A stretch of DNA of 64,000 nt from contig NZ_JBHSAP010000007.1 in the NCBI RefSeq assembly GCF_042650125.1, positions 434,001 through 498,000 on the forward strand. The letters are read 5' to 3'. The stretch comes from Salinithrix halophila (GTDB taxonomy: Bacteria > Bacillota > Bacilli > Thermoactinomycetales > DSM-45169). Below, piece by piece: positions 52,438 through 60,785 of this stretch. The notes under the pieces are model-generated. The model ran no database searches. It was not told the DNA's origin and saw only the letters and a program-made list of their open reading frames with translations. The stretch's first letter is position 1, and each line of letters begins with the position of its first letter. A program made the translations under genes and the position numbers.

Positions 52438-53970
52438 ATGCAAGGTTCATTCTGGTCGCTGCTCCCGTTTCTGATCGTCATTCCTCTAGCCATACTCACT
52501 CGGCAGGTGCTTCCCGGACTCCTGGTCGGTTTGCTGGTCGGCTCGTATATGATGAAGCCGACGTTACTAGGCGGGGTAGAGGCGGCCATTCACTACCTGT
52601 TAAAAGAGCTGTCCTCCCCAGACAACCTGCGCCTGCTGGTATTTCTGTACGGATTCGGCTCCTTCGTCGGTTTAATCCGCGTAACTGGGGGTGTCTCCGG
52701 TTTCTCCCAGTGGATGAACCGCCATATTCGTTCGGTCCGCGGGGCTTTCGGGCTCACCTGGCTATCTTCCGCTGCCACCTTCATGGCCCCCGATTTTCGC
52801 ATCATTACTGTCGGTCCTGTCATGCAACGGGTTTTTCAGCGGTTGAAAGTGCCTGATTCCAAGGTAGCTTTTGTCATTGACGCCACATCCACACCGTTGA
52901 TCGCGCTCATCCCGGTCGGAACGTGCTTTGTCGGATACATGGTCGGTCTGATCGGTGATGCCGCCCGCCCTCAGGATCTGGGTGGATCTGCCTACGGACT
53001 GTTGCTCAAAAGCCTCCCATTCAATTTCTTCGCCATCCTGATGTTACTTTATGCCCTTTACCGGACCTTTTTCACAGGGAATCGCGATGAGTGCAAAAGT
53101 GACGACCCCGCCGATTGCCCTCCGGCGATTCAAACCCCTTTTCGGATGTCCCCCCAAGTCGCCTATCTGGATAGAATGGACGGAAAGCAAAGGGAAAAGA
53201 GCCAGGAGAAAATCTCCGGCGCCAGCAGTGAACACGAACCGGACAGCGATTTCCCGGACCCGGTGGATATCGTGGCCGATTCGGCCAAGCCTCGAACTAT
53301 CCACTTGATCGTTCCCCTTCTCACCCTCATCCTATCTACCTTTATCCTCACCTGGTGGGACGGCACTGCGAAAGCTCCCTCTTTTTTGGGGGCGCTGGTA
53401 AAGGCCGATGCCGCCAAGGCGATGCTCGGGGCGGTTTTTATCACGCTGCTTTTGTCGATGGTATGGTATGCTGCCTATCGGCAACCCCTATCCCGGGTCC
53501 TGTTCGGTTTTTTGCAGGGAGGCAATGAAATGATGGGGGTCAACGTCCTGCTCGCTCTTGTCTGGGCTTTGACAGCCGTTTCCACGGACCTGGGATTCAT
53601 CCACTACACCAAAAGCCTTATCGGGGAGGCTATCCCGTCTCTGTGGCTGGCACCCGTTTTATTTTTGTTGGGATGCGTGATCGCTTACATTATCGGCTCG
53701 ACCTTCGGAGCCTGGGCGATCCTGATGCCACTCGGATTTTCCCTCGCCGCGGGCACAGGAACCCCGCTTCCCCTGATCGCCGGAGTGGTCTTCGCGAGTG
53801 GCACTTTTGGAGGGTTCGCCTCTCCCCTCAGCGACAACACCGTAGCTATGGCTACCGTCATGAAGCTTCCGCTGATGGGATACTCTCGCATGAAACTGAA
53901 ATCCTCTCTTCTGGTCTGTATCATAAGTGCTGTTCTATATGCAGCGGCGGGCTGGTTTTTTGGCTCTTGA
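52438..53970 (+). CDS. Na+/H+ antiporter NhaC-family-like transporter
   Basis: 510 aa with about 12 helices in two halves, separated by a hydrophilic loop at about 210-285. Characteristic parts are LPFLIVIPLAILTRQVLPGL, FMAPDFRIITVGPVMQR, DATSTPLIALIPVGTCFVGY and, late, IGSTFGAWAILMPLGFSLA and FASPLSDNTVAMATV. The last two fit NhaC-like proteins, which exchange sodium or organic acids (malate-lactate). The ATG at 52438 is 7 bases after AAGGAGAGG; the frame open to 52210 overlaps the NUDIX gene. Substrate uncertain. Confidence 0.82.
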   Translation: MQGSFWSLLPFLIVIPLAILTRQVLPGLLVGLLVGSYMMKPTLLGGVEAAIHYLLKELSSPDNLRLLVFLYGFGSFVGLIRVTGGVSGFSQWMNRHIRSVRGAFGLTWLSSAATFMAPDFRIITVGPVMQRVFQRLKVPDSKVAFVIDATSTPLIALIPVGTCFVGYMVGLIGDAARPQDLGGSAYGLLLKSLPFNFFAILMLLYALYRTFFTGNRDECKSDDPADCPPAIQTPFRMSPQVAYLDRMDGKQREKSQEKISGASSEHEPDSDFPDPVDIVADSAKPRTIHLIVPLLTLILSTFILTWWDGTAKAPSFLGALVKADAAKAMLGAVFITLLLSMVWYAAYRQPLSRVLFGFLQGGNEMMGVNVLLALVWALTAVSTDLGFIHYTKSLIGEAIPSLWLAPVLFLLGCVIAYIIGSTFGAWAILMPLGFSLAAGTGTPLPLIAGVVFASGTFGGFASPLSDNTVAMATVMKLPLMGYSRMKLKSSLLVCIISAVLYAAAGWFFGS

Positions 53971-53983
53971 TGCGCCTGAATAG

Positions 53984-54012
53984 AAAAATCCCCCGATCAC
54001 TCGGGGGTTTTT
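53984..54012 (+). terminator. Terminator after NhaC-like gene
   Basis: AAAAATCCCCCGA-TCAC-TCGGGGGTTTTT, overlapping the stop codon of the small minus-strand gene. Confidence 0.9.
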
Positions 54013-54113
54013 GGTTGGCTGACCGCTCCAGGTTGAGATTCCAAGTCGGGGTTGGCCTCTTGTTTCTCTCTTATCCGTTCCACTGTTTCTCGCTCTTCAT
54101 TCCGATCTGTCAT
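53997..54113 (-). CDS. Small hydrophilic protein, 38 aa
   Basis: ATG at 54113 follows the strong site GGGAGGTGG. The product (MTDRNEERETVERIREKQEA, then a Pro/Gln-rich tail ending SQPKTPE) is charged and has no Cys or Trp, like many small sporulation-associated proteins of Bacillales. I do not recognise the family. It is too short for usual ORF calls. Confidence 0.5.
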   Translation of the reverse strand: MTDRNEERETVERIREKQEANPDLESQPGAVSQPKTPE

Positions 54114-54197
54114 GGGACCACCTCCCTTGTATATCCTTACCCTTAAATACAGAAACAAAACAATTTTATCCATGATTTTCTTGAAGTAGATAAAGAG

Positions 54198-54225
54198 AAC
54201 ACCCGCCGGTCTCGCGGCAGGTGTT
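54198..54225 (-). terminator. Hairpin after 46-aa gene
   Basis: AACACC-C-GCCG...CGGC-A-GGTGTT stem with a 6-base loop, just beyond the stop codon at 54231 on the minus strand. Confidence 0.6.
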
Positions 54226-54230
54226 AGACA

Positions 54231-54371
54231 TCACGTATTTGGTTTATTAGGGCCTTCCAGCTTTTTGTTGCCATAGCCCGGGGCCTTCAGCTCTTCCTTC
54301 TTCGCGGAGGAATCCGTCCGTTTGGCATACTGCTCGAGACTCTCGTTCGGTTGACGGTCAGTCTGTTTCAT
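54231..54371 (-). CDS. Small basic protein, 46 aa (spore-protein-like)
   Basis: ATG at 54371 lies 8 bases after AAAGGAGG. The product begins MKQTDRQPNESLEQYAKRTD and has a Gly/Asn/Lys-rich end, composition typical of minor small acid-soluble spore proteins, but I cannot place it in a named Ssp family. The longer open frame to 54620 lies opposite sfsA and is not used. Confidence 0.6.
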   Translation of the reverse strand: MKQTDRQPNESLEQYAKRTDSSAKKEELKAPGYGNKKLEGPNKPNT

Positions 54372-54435
54372 AATGAATGGCCTCCTTTCGCCCATAGCAT
54401 CCCCATAGGAAACAGGGCCATTCGGCCAAATGAAA

Positions 54436-55122
54436 TCAGAAAACGACGGGGATTTCCCGCGCAAGACGAATCGCATCAAAGCGGATGGAACACGTATAAG
54501 CCCGAACGGGGATCCCTTTGCTAGCTGCTTCCCGCAGTTTCGCTCCCAGGAGGGGATCAATTCCGTCGTGAGGAGTGAACGAGGTGACAAAATCCATGAA
54601 CACGACCAACACCACAGCACCCCGGTATCCCTCTTCCGCCGCCCGGATCAGCTCCCCGATGTGCTTTTGGCCGCGGAGAGTGGGAGCATCGGGAAACTTG
54701 GCGATGCCGTCCTCTTCATAGGTAACGCATTTCACCTCGATTAGGGTCGCGGGGTCCCCTTCTACCTGAAAATCCATCCGACTCGCACCGTAAGGAACTT
54801 CCCGGCGCATCTTCCCACTCACCCAGTCAACACGACCGTTGAGCACTGCCTCTTCAAAAACCCGGTTGGCCAATGCCGAGTGAATGCAGATCCAGTGGTT
54901 ATTCTTGTTGACGAAGGTTAGGCTAAAGGGATGCTTTCGTTTCGGGTTGTCTGATCGGCTCAGAACCACCTCCGTGCCGGGATGGAGCATCTCGTTCATC
55001 CGCCCTGTATTAGGCACATGGACAACCTCACGCCTCCCGTCGATTTCCACCACTGCCTGGAAGCGATTAGGTCTGTGAAGGAAGATCCCCTTCACTTTCT
55101 CACCGGGTATGGGGACGGCCAT
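54436..55122 (-). CDS. sfsA: Sugar fermentation stimulation protein SfsA
   Basis: 228 aa, family-wide features: RPNRFQAVVEIDGRREVVHV, VPNTGRMNEMLHPG, PYGASRMDFQVEG, VEVKCVTYEE-type (IEVKCVTYEEDG, PD...EXK nuclease-like core) and FPDAPTLRGQKHIGEL. SfsA has an OB-fold plus a restriction-nuclease-like domain; its role in cells is unsettled. The ATG at 55122 follows GAGGTGA. It is a single gene. Confidence 0.93.
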   Translation of the reverse strand: MAVPIPGEKVKGIFLHRPNRFQAVVEIDGRREVVHVPNTGRMNEMLHPGTEVVLSRSDNPKRKHPFSLTFVNKNNHWICIHSALANRVFEEAVLNGRVDWVSGKMRREVPYGASRMDFQVEGDPATLIEVKCVTYEEDGIAKFPDAPTLRGQKHIGELIRAAEEGYRGAVVLVVFMDFVTSFTPHDGIDPLLGAKLREAASKGIPVRAYTCSIRFDAIRLAREIPVVF

Positions 55123-55224
55123 CGACTCACCTCACGGAAAAATAAACAATGGAGTTTCATTTTACCACAGGCCCACGGCGCGGTCTCCACCATGATCACC
55201 CGGCAGCTAATTTTTTCAATACCT

Positions 55225-55863
55225 CTATGCCAAGTTTTTCTTAAAACGGGCGGGCACGCCAGCATAGAGAACGTTGGACGGCACAGAATCTTTAACGAAG
55301 GCTCCCCCGCCGATGCACGACCAGGACCCGATGGTGATCTTTTCCCGGATCGACGATCCCATCCCGATAAACGTTCCTTCTCCGATGGTTGAATGACCGC
55401 CGACCACAACCATCGGGGCGATGGTAGCATAATCCTCGATCACGGCGTCATGCCCCACCACCACATTCCGGTTGATAATGACAAAATCGCCGAGCGTGGT
55501 ATTCAGGGTTAGCGTTGCCCCCGCTGATACAATACAGCCTTTTCCGAGTGTATTTCCCTTGGGGATATGAACCGAGGGATGGACCAGCGTATCTGCGATG
55601 GGAAAGCCCGCTTGTCTCGTTTTGGCGACAAATCGCTTTTTCACCGAGGGATCGGCTACTCCTGCACATAGGATCTCACACCGGCCCCGAAAAGCGGGAG
55701 GAACATCGCCAATGTCGCCCAGGACTGGAATCCCGTCCACAACCTGCCCTTTCATTTCCGGCCTTTCATCCAAAAATCCGATGACTCGGACTCCCGCCAG
55801 CTCACAGATCAGACAGACCTCTCTCCCGTGCCCCCCGCACCCCCAGATGATGACGTCTATCAT
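55225..55863 (-). CDS. Sugar O/N-acetyltransferase, NeuD/PglD type
   Basis: 212 aa. The N-terminal Rossmann-like part is VIIWGCGGHGREVCLICELA; the C-terminal left-handed beta-helix shows hexapeptide repeats (VHIPKGNTLGKGCIVSAGAT, VVVGHDAVIEDYATIAP, GGHSTIGEGTFIGMG). The catalytic His is in VVGHDAVI. It acetylates an amino sugar on a nucleotide carrier, presumably made by the aminotransferase gene upstream. ATG 55863 follows GGGGTG. It overlaps that gene by 62 bases, an unusually long overlap. Confidence 0.85.
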   Translation of the reverse strand: MIDVIIWGCGGHGREVCLICELAGVRVIGFLDERPEMKGQVVDGIPVLGDIGDVPPAFRGRCEILCAGVADPSVKKRFVAKTRQAGFPIADTLVHPSVHIPKGNTLGKGCIVSAGATLTLNTTLGDFVIINRNVVVGHDAVIEDYATIAPMVVVGGHSTIGEGTFIGMGSSIREKITIGSWSCIGGGAFVKDSVPSNVLYAGVPARFKKNLA

Positions 55864-56971
55864 TCGTTGATACACCCCCGACGATGAAGCGGATATGTTC
55901 CACGGTCAGTTCCTCCCATAAAGGCAAACTGAGAATACGACCGGCTATATGATGGGTGACAGACAGCGCTGTCCGAGGACAGGATTGGAACTGTCGATGC
56001 TGATGACAGGAAGGAGAAAAATACGTACGTGCTTCAATCCCGCGTCCATGGAGCTGATTTACAATCTCCTGGTTGGACTGATCCGCCGGGCATAAAACGG
56101 ACAAAAACTGGGGAGTGACACGCCCCTTTGTCTCCTGGTAGCGCCATCCTTGATGAAAGAGGTGGTGCTGCTGAAACTGCTCTTTGTACCATTGGACAAC
56201 CCGTTCGATCGTGCTGCGTTTTTTTGGAAAGGCGTCCAGGGTGGCTAAAGCGATCGCCGCGACGTACTCGGACATTTTGCTGTTCAATCCCTGCATCGTG
56301 ACTTCCCTGTCTGGCGAGAAACCAAAATTTCCAGCTTGACGCACTTCGTCCACTAGGGAAGGGTTCCCACTGTACACGAGACCTCCCTCACCGATTCCAA
56401 ATGATTTGGTTGCATGGAAACTAAAAACCACCATGCCGGGAAAACCACAGCCGAACTGACCCTTTTCCCCTGTGGTGCCAAAACTAGAAGCTGCATCAAC
56501 CACCACGGGAATCCCGTTTCGATGAAGTTGTCGGTACGTATCCAGCTTCAGATCGGTTCCGAATACTGCATAGGGAACCACCACGGCTACCTGGTCTCCC
56601 AGTTTTTTTAATACCTGTTCGAGCAACTCCTCATCCATGCACCAGTCATCCGGCCGAATATCGACGAAGTAGGGAATCAGTCCACACCATATCGCCGCTA
56701 GAGGGGTTGCAGGAAAGGTAAAGCTGGGCATCAATGCATACTTGCCGCCTCGGCGTCTACTTTGGGAAATGGCTAACATCAAACCGGTTGTCGCATTGTT
56801 GACAGTGGTCACCGCTCCCTGGCCCCCGAAATGCTGTTGAAGGACCCGCCTTTCAAACCGGTTGTTTAAGGGCCCATAGTTGCTGTAAATTCTCGACTCA
56901 TCAATCTGGGTCAGATAATAGGCCCACTTCTCTTTCCTTACCAGGGAAGGACGTAAAAAAGGGATCTTCAT
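55802..56971 (-). CDS. DegT/DnrJ/EryC1-type sugar aminotransferase
   Basis: 389-aa PLP enzyme. VNNATTGLMLAISQS, MPSFTFPATPLAAIWCGLIP, VVVDAASSFGTTG (PLP Asp) and the Schiff-base lysine in FSFHATKSFGIGEGG are present. It aminates a keto-sugar nucleotide. The last 25 residues (from STNDRRHHLG) have no family look and are encoded in the overlap with the acetyltransferase gene, so an older stop may have been lost. The ribosome site is weak. It belongs to the glycan operon 58960-55225. Confidence 0.87.
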   Translation of the reverse strand: MKIPFLRPSLVRKEKWAYYLTQIDESRIYSNYGPLNNRFERRVLQQHFGGQGAVTTVNNATTGLMLAISQSRRRGGKYALMPSFTFPATPLAAIWCGLIPYFVDIRPDDWCMDEELLEQVLKKLGDQVAVVVPYAVFGTDLKLDTYRQLHRNGIPVVVDAASSFGTTGEKGQFGCGFPGMVVFSFHATKSFGIGEGGLVYSGNPSLVDEVRQAGNFGFSPDREVTMQGLNSKMSEYVAAIALATLDAFPKKRSTIERVVQWYKEQFQQHHLFHQGWRYQETKGRVTPQFLSVLCPADQSNQEIVNQLHGRGIEARTYFSPSCHQHRQFQSCPRTALSVTHHIAGRILSLPLWEELTVEHIRFIVGGVSTNDRRHHLGVRGARERGLSDL

Positions 56972-56990
56972 CACATAAACATAAGCCCCC

Positions 56991-57884
56991 TTATTTCAAG
57001 GTCCGGAGAATCGAATCAATCCGTTTTTCTACGGTATCCACTTTTTCCCGAACCCTGGGATCCTGAACTTTCTGAAGCTCTTCGACGTATTGACGGTGGG
57101 TGTACAAAGCTGCTTTGAATAGATGATCGGTTTCCAAAAAACCGTCTTTCCTGGAGTCCACCATTAAATCCAACCATTCCGTGAGGGGGGCATACAGGAC
57201 ATCGAAAGACCGGTTTTGCTCAGGATGCATCCGGAAATAACTATATGCCTCCGGTAGGTAAACCGCCTTCCCTTTCGATAACAACAATAGCCAGGAAGCC
57301 ACATCATTCAAGGTGGAGTATTGTTTTCCACGGTACATGCCAAAATTCTCGGTCAGATCTGCTTTGCGGAACATCACCGTCGTCGGTTCGCCAATCACGT
57401 TGATGCAATGGGATAAGACATAATTCCCGAAAGTTTTTCCGTTTAATACCGCGGTTTGTTCAAACAATTTCACGGTAGCCTTGATCGGTGGCAGAAGATT
57501 CCCATGTTGGTCAAAGGGCTGTCGATAGGAAGTGACGAGGGAAACATCCTCAAACCTCTGCAATACATCCACCATCTTTTGCACCTTTTCTGGATGAAAC
57601 AAATCATCATCCATCAAGTAGTTGATCAGTTCTCCCTTGGCTAACTGAAAGCATTTGTGAAAATTTTGCACAAACAAGTTTTTTTCGTTCTTGTAGTACC
57701 GTATGCAGGAGAACCGTTCCAAATAAGGGATCAACATAGACTGGACCTGGTCATCCGTACTATCGTCACAGATGACAATTTCGATATTTGAATAGGTCTG
57801 CCGCAAGACACTGCTTAAAGCCACCTCGAGAAAGTAGGGGCGGTTATACGCAGGGATCACCACGCTGACCAAAGGATCCTTCAT
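56991..57884 (-). CDS. Glycosyltransferase family 2
   Basis: 297 aa, GT-A fold. VSVVIPAYNRPYFLEVALSS, IEIVICDDSTDD and the metal-binding NYLMDDDLFHPEKVQ mark a GT2 enzyme using a nucleotide sugar. The C-terminal end (VQDPRVREKVDTVEKRIDS) is a likely coiled helix. The ATG at 57884 overlaps the preceding gene stop by ATGA, with GGAGGGG upstream. Acceptor is likely a spore-surface glycan, from context only. Confidence 0.88.
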   Translation of the reverse strand: MKDPLVSVVIPAYNRPYFLEVALSSVLRQTYSNIEIVICDDSTDDQVQSMLIPYLERFSCIRYYKNEKNLFVQNFHKCFQLAKGELINYLMDDDLFHPEKVQKMVDVLQRFEDVSLVTSYRQPFDQHGNLLPPIKATVKLFEQTAVLNGKTFGNYVLSHCINVIGEPTTVMFRKADLTENFGMYRGKQYSTLNDVASWLLLLSKGKAVYLPEAYSYFRMHPEQNRSFDVLYAPLTEWLDLMVDSRKDGFLETDHLFKAALYTHRQYVEELQKVQDPRVREKVDTVEKRIDSILRTLK

Positions 57885-58960
57885 CGCATCTGCCCCTCCT
57901 TCCGATCAGGAGATCCCATGATGACATGGAGCAACTGGATCAATCGCTTTTGGTACGTATGCTCTTCCATCGTCCGGTGGAAGCCCTTGGACGCGATTTG
58001 CTTCCGTTCATCCTCGCGATTTAGATAGTGATCCAGTTTATCCACCAATTCCTTTGGATTTCTGAAGGTGGCCAGTTCCTCTTCAGGCGTATAAAATGTC
58101 TGCAAATCCGGGCGCAAGTCCGTCAGTTGGAAGGCACCACAGGCGCAGATTTCAAAGGTCCGGGGATTGACGGAATGAGCATAGATCCTTCGTGAATTCC
58201 CGATGAAATAGGTCATATCGTCATAAGAACGGTGAAGGTTGATCACGATTTTGGACCCGTTAAAATAGCGGTTGGTCTCGGAAAACGGAGTACCGAGAAG
58301 ATGAATGTTATGGGACAACATAGCATAGGAGGGAAGGGCATTCCACAGCGGGCCGATAATAATAAAATCCCTACTGGCTAAATAATCGGAAATTTCTTCG
58401 ATAAAATCGACTCGGTTCCTCCATCCGGTCCCGATAAAACAAATATCCCGTTGATAGGACGAATGGACCTTTTGGGGGTAAAACACCTGGGTATTGACCC
58501 CCAACGGTAGGTAATGAACCTCATCGCATCCCATGAGCTGATATAAGGAGATGCAGCTTAATTCCATGGTGAAAATATAATCATACTCTCTTACATACGT
58601 GACGGTCGTATCGGTATAGTACGGGTCATCCGTCAGCCATACAGCCGTTTTAATCCCTTGCTCACTCAACTCGGCAATCTGCCCGGCGGGAACTTGGTCT
58701 CCAAGCAAGACAAGAACGACGTCGGGCTCCTTATCCGCCACTTTACGGGCGACATTCTCCGACGGGCTGACATCATAGACCTCGTTGACCAGCTCTTTCA
58801 AAGCCCTGATAATCCCCTCGTTGATTACCGAATAAACACCCGTGTAGGCGGATTTGACATAGGCAACCCGTATATCCCACATCTTCTGTTCCCGCTTCCA
58901 TGAGCCCAAGGTTGCATCCCTTCTTCGTTGAACTTTTCTCCGGTTGTTGTATCGGGACAA
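57881..58960 (-). CDS. CgeB-family glycosyltransferase
   Basis: 359 aa, GT-B-like. VAYVKSAYTGVYSVINEGII, EPDVVLVLLGDQVP, IKTAVWLTDDPYY, VHYLPLGVNTQVFYP, ICFIGTGWRNRVDFI and NPRTFEICACGAFQLTD are typical of the spore maturation protein CgeB family. In B. subtilis cge genes are needed for the outermost spore layer (crust). The start is TTG at 58960 behind GGAGGG; an ATG at 58882 (MWDIRVAYV) is an alternative. First gene of the glycan operon. Confidence 0.87.
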   Translation of the reverse strand: MSRYNNRRKVQRRRDATLGSWKREQKMWDIRVAYVKSAYTGVYSVINEGIIRALKELVNEVYDVSPSENVARKVADKEPDVVLVLLGDQVPAGQIAELSEQGIKTAVWLTDDPYYTDTTVTYVREYDYIFTMELSCISLYQLMGCDEVHYLPLGVNTQVFYPQKVHSSYQRDICFIGTGWRNRVDFIEEISDYLASRDFIIIGPLWNALPSYAMLSHNIHLLGTPFSETNRYFNGSKIVINLHRSYDDMTYFIGNSRRIYAHSVNPRTFEICACGAFQLTDLRPDLQTFYTPEEELATFRNPKELVDKLDHYLNREDERKQIASKGFHRTMEEHTYQKRLIQLLHVIMGSPDRKEGQMR

Positions 58961-59094
58961 CGACCCTCCACGGATCTCCCATTTATCCTAAGAATTTAGG
59001 GATGATCCTGCCACGGCGAATATCCGAAGCCCGGACCTGCAGTCCTGGAATAACATAAAATAACCGATCATCGGGTCACCATCCCCGCCTTGGG

Positions 59095-59940
59095 ATGCTA
59101 CTCTCAATCACACTGGAATGTCGGGGAAAAGGAGGAATCTCCATCAAAGACGAATTGATCATTTTTATTCATATTCCCAAAACAGCGGGTACAACCTTGC
59201 GTTCCATCTTAAAAAAAGAATACGGTCCCCTTATGAAGCCCTTCTATCTCGATAAAGAACAGCCCCCAGATATGAAGCCCCTCTTGGCGTGCAAAAAATG
59301 TATCGGCGGACATATCGGATATGGAATCTGGATGCCGTACTGGAATCGATCGCTCCTTTTGGAAAACCCATGTTCCAGGCCCGTCTCTTATATCACCATG
59401 CTCAGGGACCCTGTTGAACGATTGATCTCCCTGTACAATTTCCTGAAAATTATCTATCTCCCTATTCAAGAGCCGGCTAGTGTCATCTTCAACCTGACTT
59501 TCGAGGATTTCGTCGAAAGCAACCACTATCAGGCCGATACGCAAACGCTGTATATCACAGGAGGAAGCCTGGATATAGATACCGCTAAACATCATCTCAC
59601 CCGCTTCCGCGCAGTCGGGATCACGGAGCGATTTGATGAATCCATCTTCCTGATGAAGCGGAAATTCGGTTGGGGAGACCTCCACTATCAAAAATTGAAT
59701 ATCACTCCGAACCGTCCCCAGAAAAACCAGCTGACCGATTCAATCATACAACGGATCCAAGAGAGAAATGCCCTGGATGTGGAATTATATCGGTTTGCAA
59801 AATCCCTCTTGGAACGGGAAATCAAATCGTTGGATTCACAATCCGGTGAAGAACTTCGCCAATTTTTGAACAGGCCGGTTGTGAAATCTAAAAAATTTAT
59901 ACCATCCCACCGATTGACAAACAGGCAGCCTGGCCTCTAA
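59095..59940 (+). CDS. Sulfotransferase-family protein
   Basis: 281 aa by the ATG at 59095. The PAPS 5'-phosphate loop is IFIHIPKTAGTTLRSIL and the 3'-phosphate loop TMLRDPVERLISLYNF, as in Sulfotransfer_2 carbohydrate sulfotransferases; KLNITPNRPQ follows. It may sulfate a surface glycan. The start is odd: the only good ribosome site, AAAAGGAGG (59127-59135), is followed 7 bases later by ATC (59143), in frame, and the ATG at 59095 has no site. TTG at 59155 is a further option. It diverges from the glycan operon. Confidence 0.82.
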   Translation: MLLSITLECRGKGGISIKDELIIFIHIPKTAGTTLRSILKKEYGPLMKPFYLDKEQPPDMKPLLACKKCIGGHIGYGIWMPYWNRSLLLENPCSRPVSYITMLRDPVERLISLYNFLKIIYLPIQEPASVIFNLTFEDFVESNHYQADTQTLYITGGSLDIDTAKHHLTRFRAVGITERFDESIFLMKRKFGWGDLHYQKLNITPNRPQKNQLTDSIIQRIQERNALDVELYRFAKSLLEREIKSLDSQSGEELRQFLNRPVVKSKKFIPSHRLTNRQPGL

Positions 59941-60173
59941 AAAAGCCGAGCTGCTTTTTTTCAAATGGGGAACATTTTCTGTCCCAGCCGCGTATCACAA
60001 GAGTATGGGAGATGGGAATACATCCTGCTTAGGCTCAAACAATCTCTATGACGGGCGATCCATAGAAAAAAAGGCGGATCTTTAGTTGTCTGCCTTTGTA
60101 CGTTGGTTCGGTCTCTGAATAAGATGAAACCGGAAATGTCATTTTTCCCGAATAGATGAAAGGGGGATGTATT

Positions 60174-60785
60174 TTGTGTCGTAAATGTCAGTCCACCTCT
60201 TCAATCCAGCTCAATGATAACCAAATGGCCCAGGTGATCGATGAACTGGATTTTATCGATGGTGACTCCTTAAGCTTTTCCCAGCCGGTGCAGGGTGATA
60301 TGAAGGTGGATCCGTGTAAACCCATTCCTACACCTGGAAAACCTGCCGCTGTCAGGTGCTTCCCGGTCTGTTGTACCGCTCAGTTTAAAGTCGATTTGTC
60401 CCATCAACAGTTCGGTGGTCTTCAGGTGCAGAATGGAGAGCTGGTCGATGCTTTTGGAAATGGGGCATTTTCCAGCATTCGAACCGGCAACCTAACCATC
60501 GACCCCATCACACAAACCCATGGAGACGTCGTCCAGGGGAATGTTCAGGTCCTTATTAACGCCGGGACCCACTGCCCATGCGTGTTTGTCCGGGTGCCCT
60601 TCCAATGCTTTATCGGCCTTCACCCACGTGATATCGTGACGGCCGTGCAGGTGAAGAGCGTGCAGCTGAAGACCCAATTCGTCGATCCGGACTTCAGTTT
60701 ACCCCGGGGAAGCATCCGGCTGCTAGTGATCATCCGTCTGAAAGTGTGTGTGTTATCACCTAAAAAGGAAAGGGATGAAGAATAG
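60174..60785 (+). CDS. Cys-rich SPOCS-like (DUF3794-like) candidate spore-surface protein 1
   Basis: 203 aa. The N-terminus is Cys-rich (MCRKCQS) and a central VRCFPVCCTAQFKVDLS follows. The second half (NVQVLINAGTHCPCVFVRVP, FQCFIGLHPRD, VKSVQLKTQFVD, LLVIIRLKVCV) resembles the SPOCS domain found in spore coat and LysM-type spore proteins. I chose TTG at 60174 because AAAGGGGG lies 7 bases before it; the ATG at 60156 precedes that site. It shares an operon with the next gene. Function in coat or crust is inferred. Confidence 0.55.
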   Translation: MCRKCQSTSSIQLNDNQMAQVIDELDFIDGDSLSFSQPVQGDMKVDPCKPIPTPGKPAAVRCFPVCCTAQFKVDLSHQQFGGLQVQNGELVDAFGNGAFSSIRTGNLTIDPITQTHGDVVQGNVQVLINAGTHCPCVFVRVPFQCFIGLHPRDIVTAVQVKSVQLKTQFVDPDFSLPRGSIRLLVIIRLKVCVLSPKKERDEE

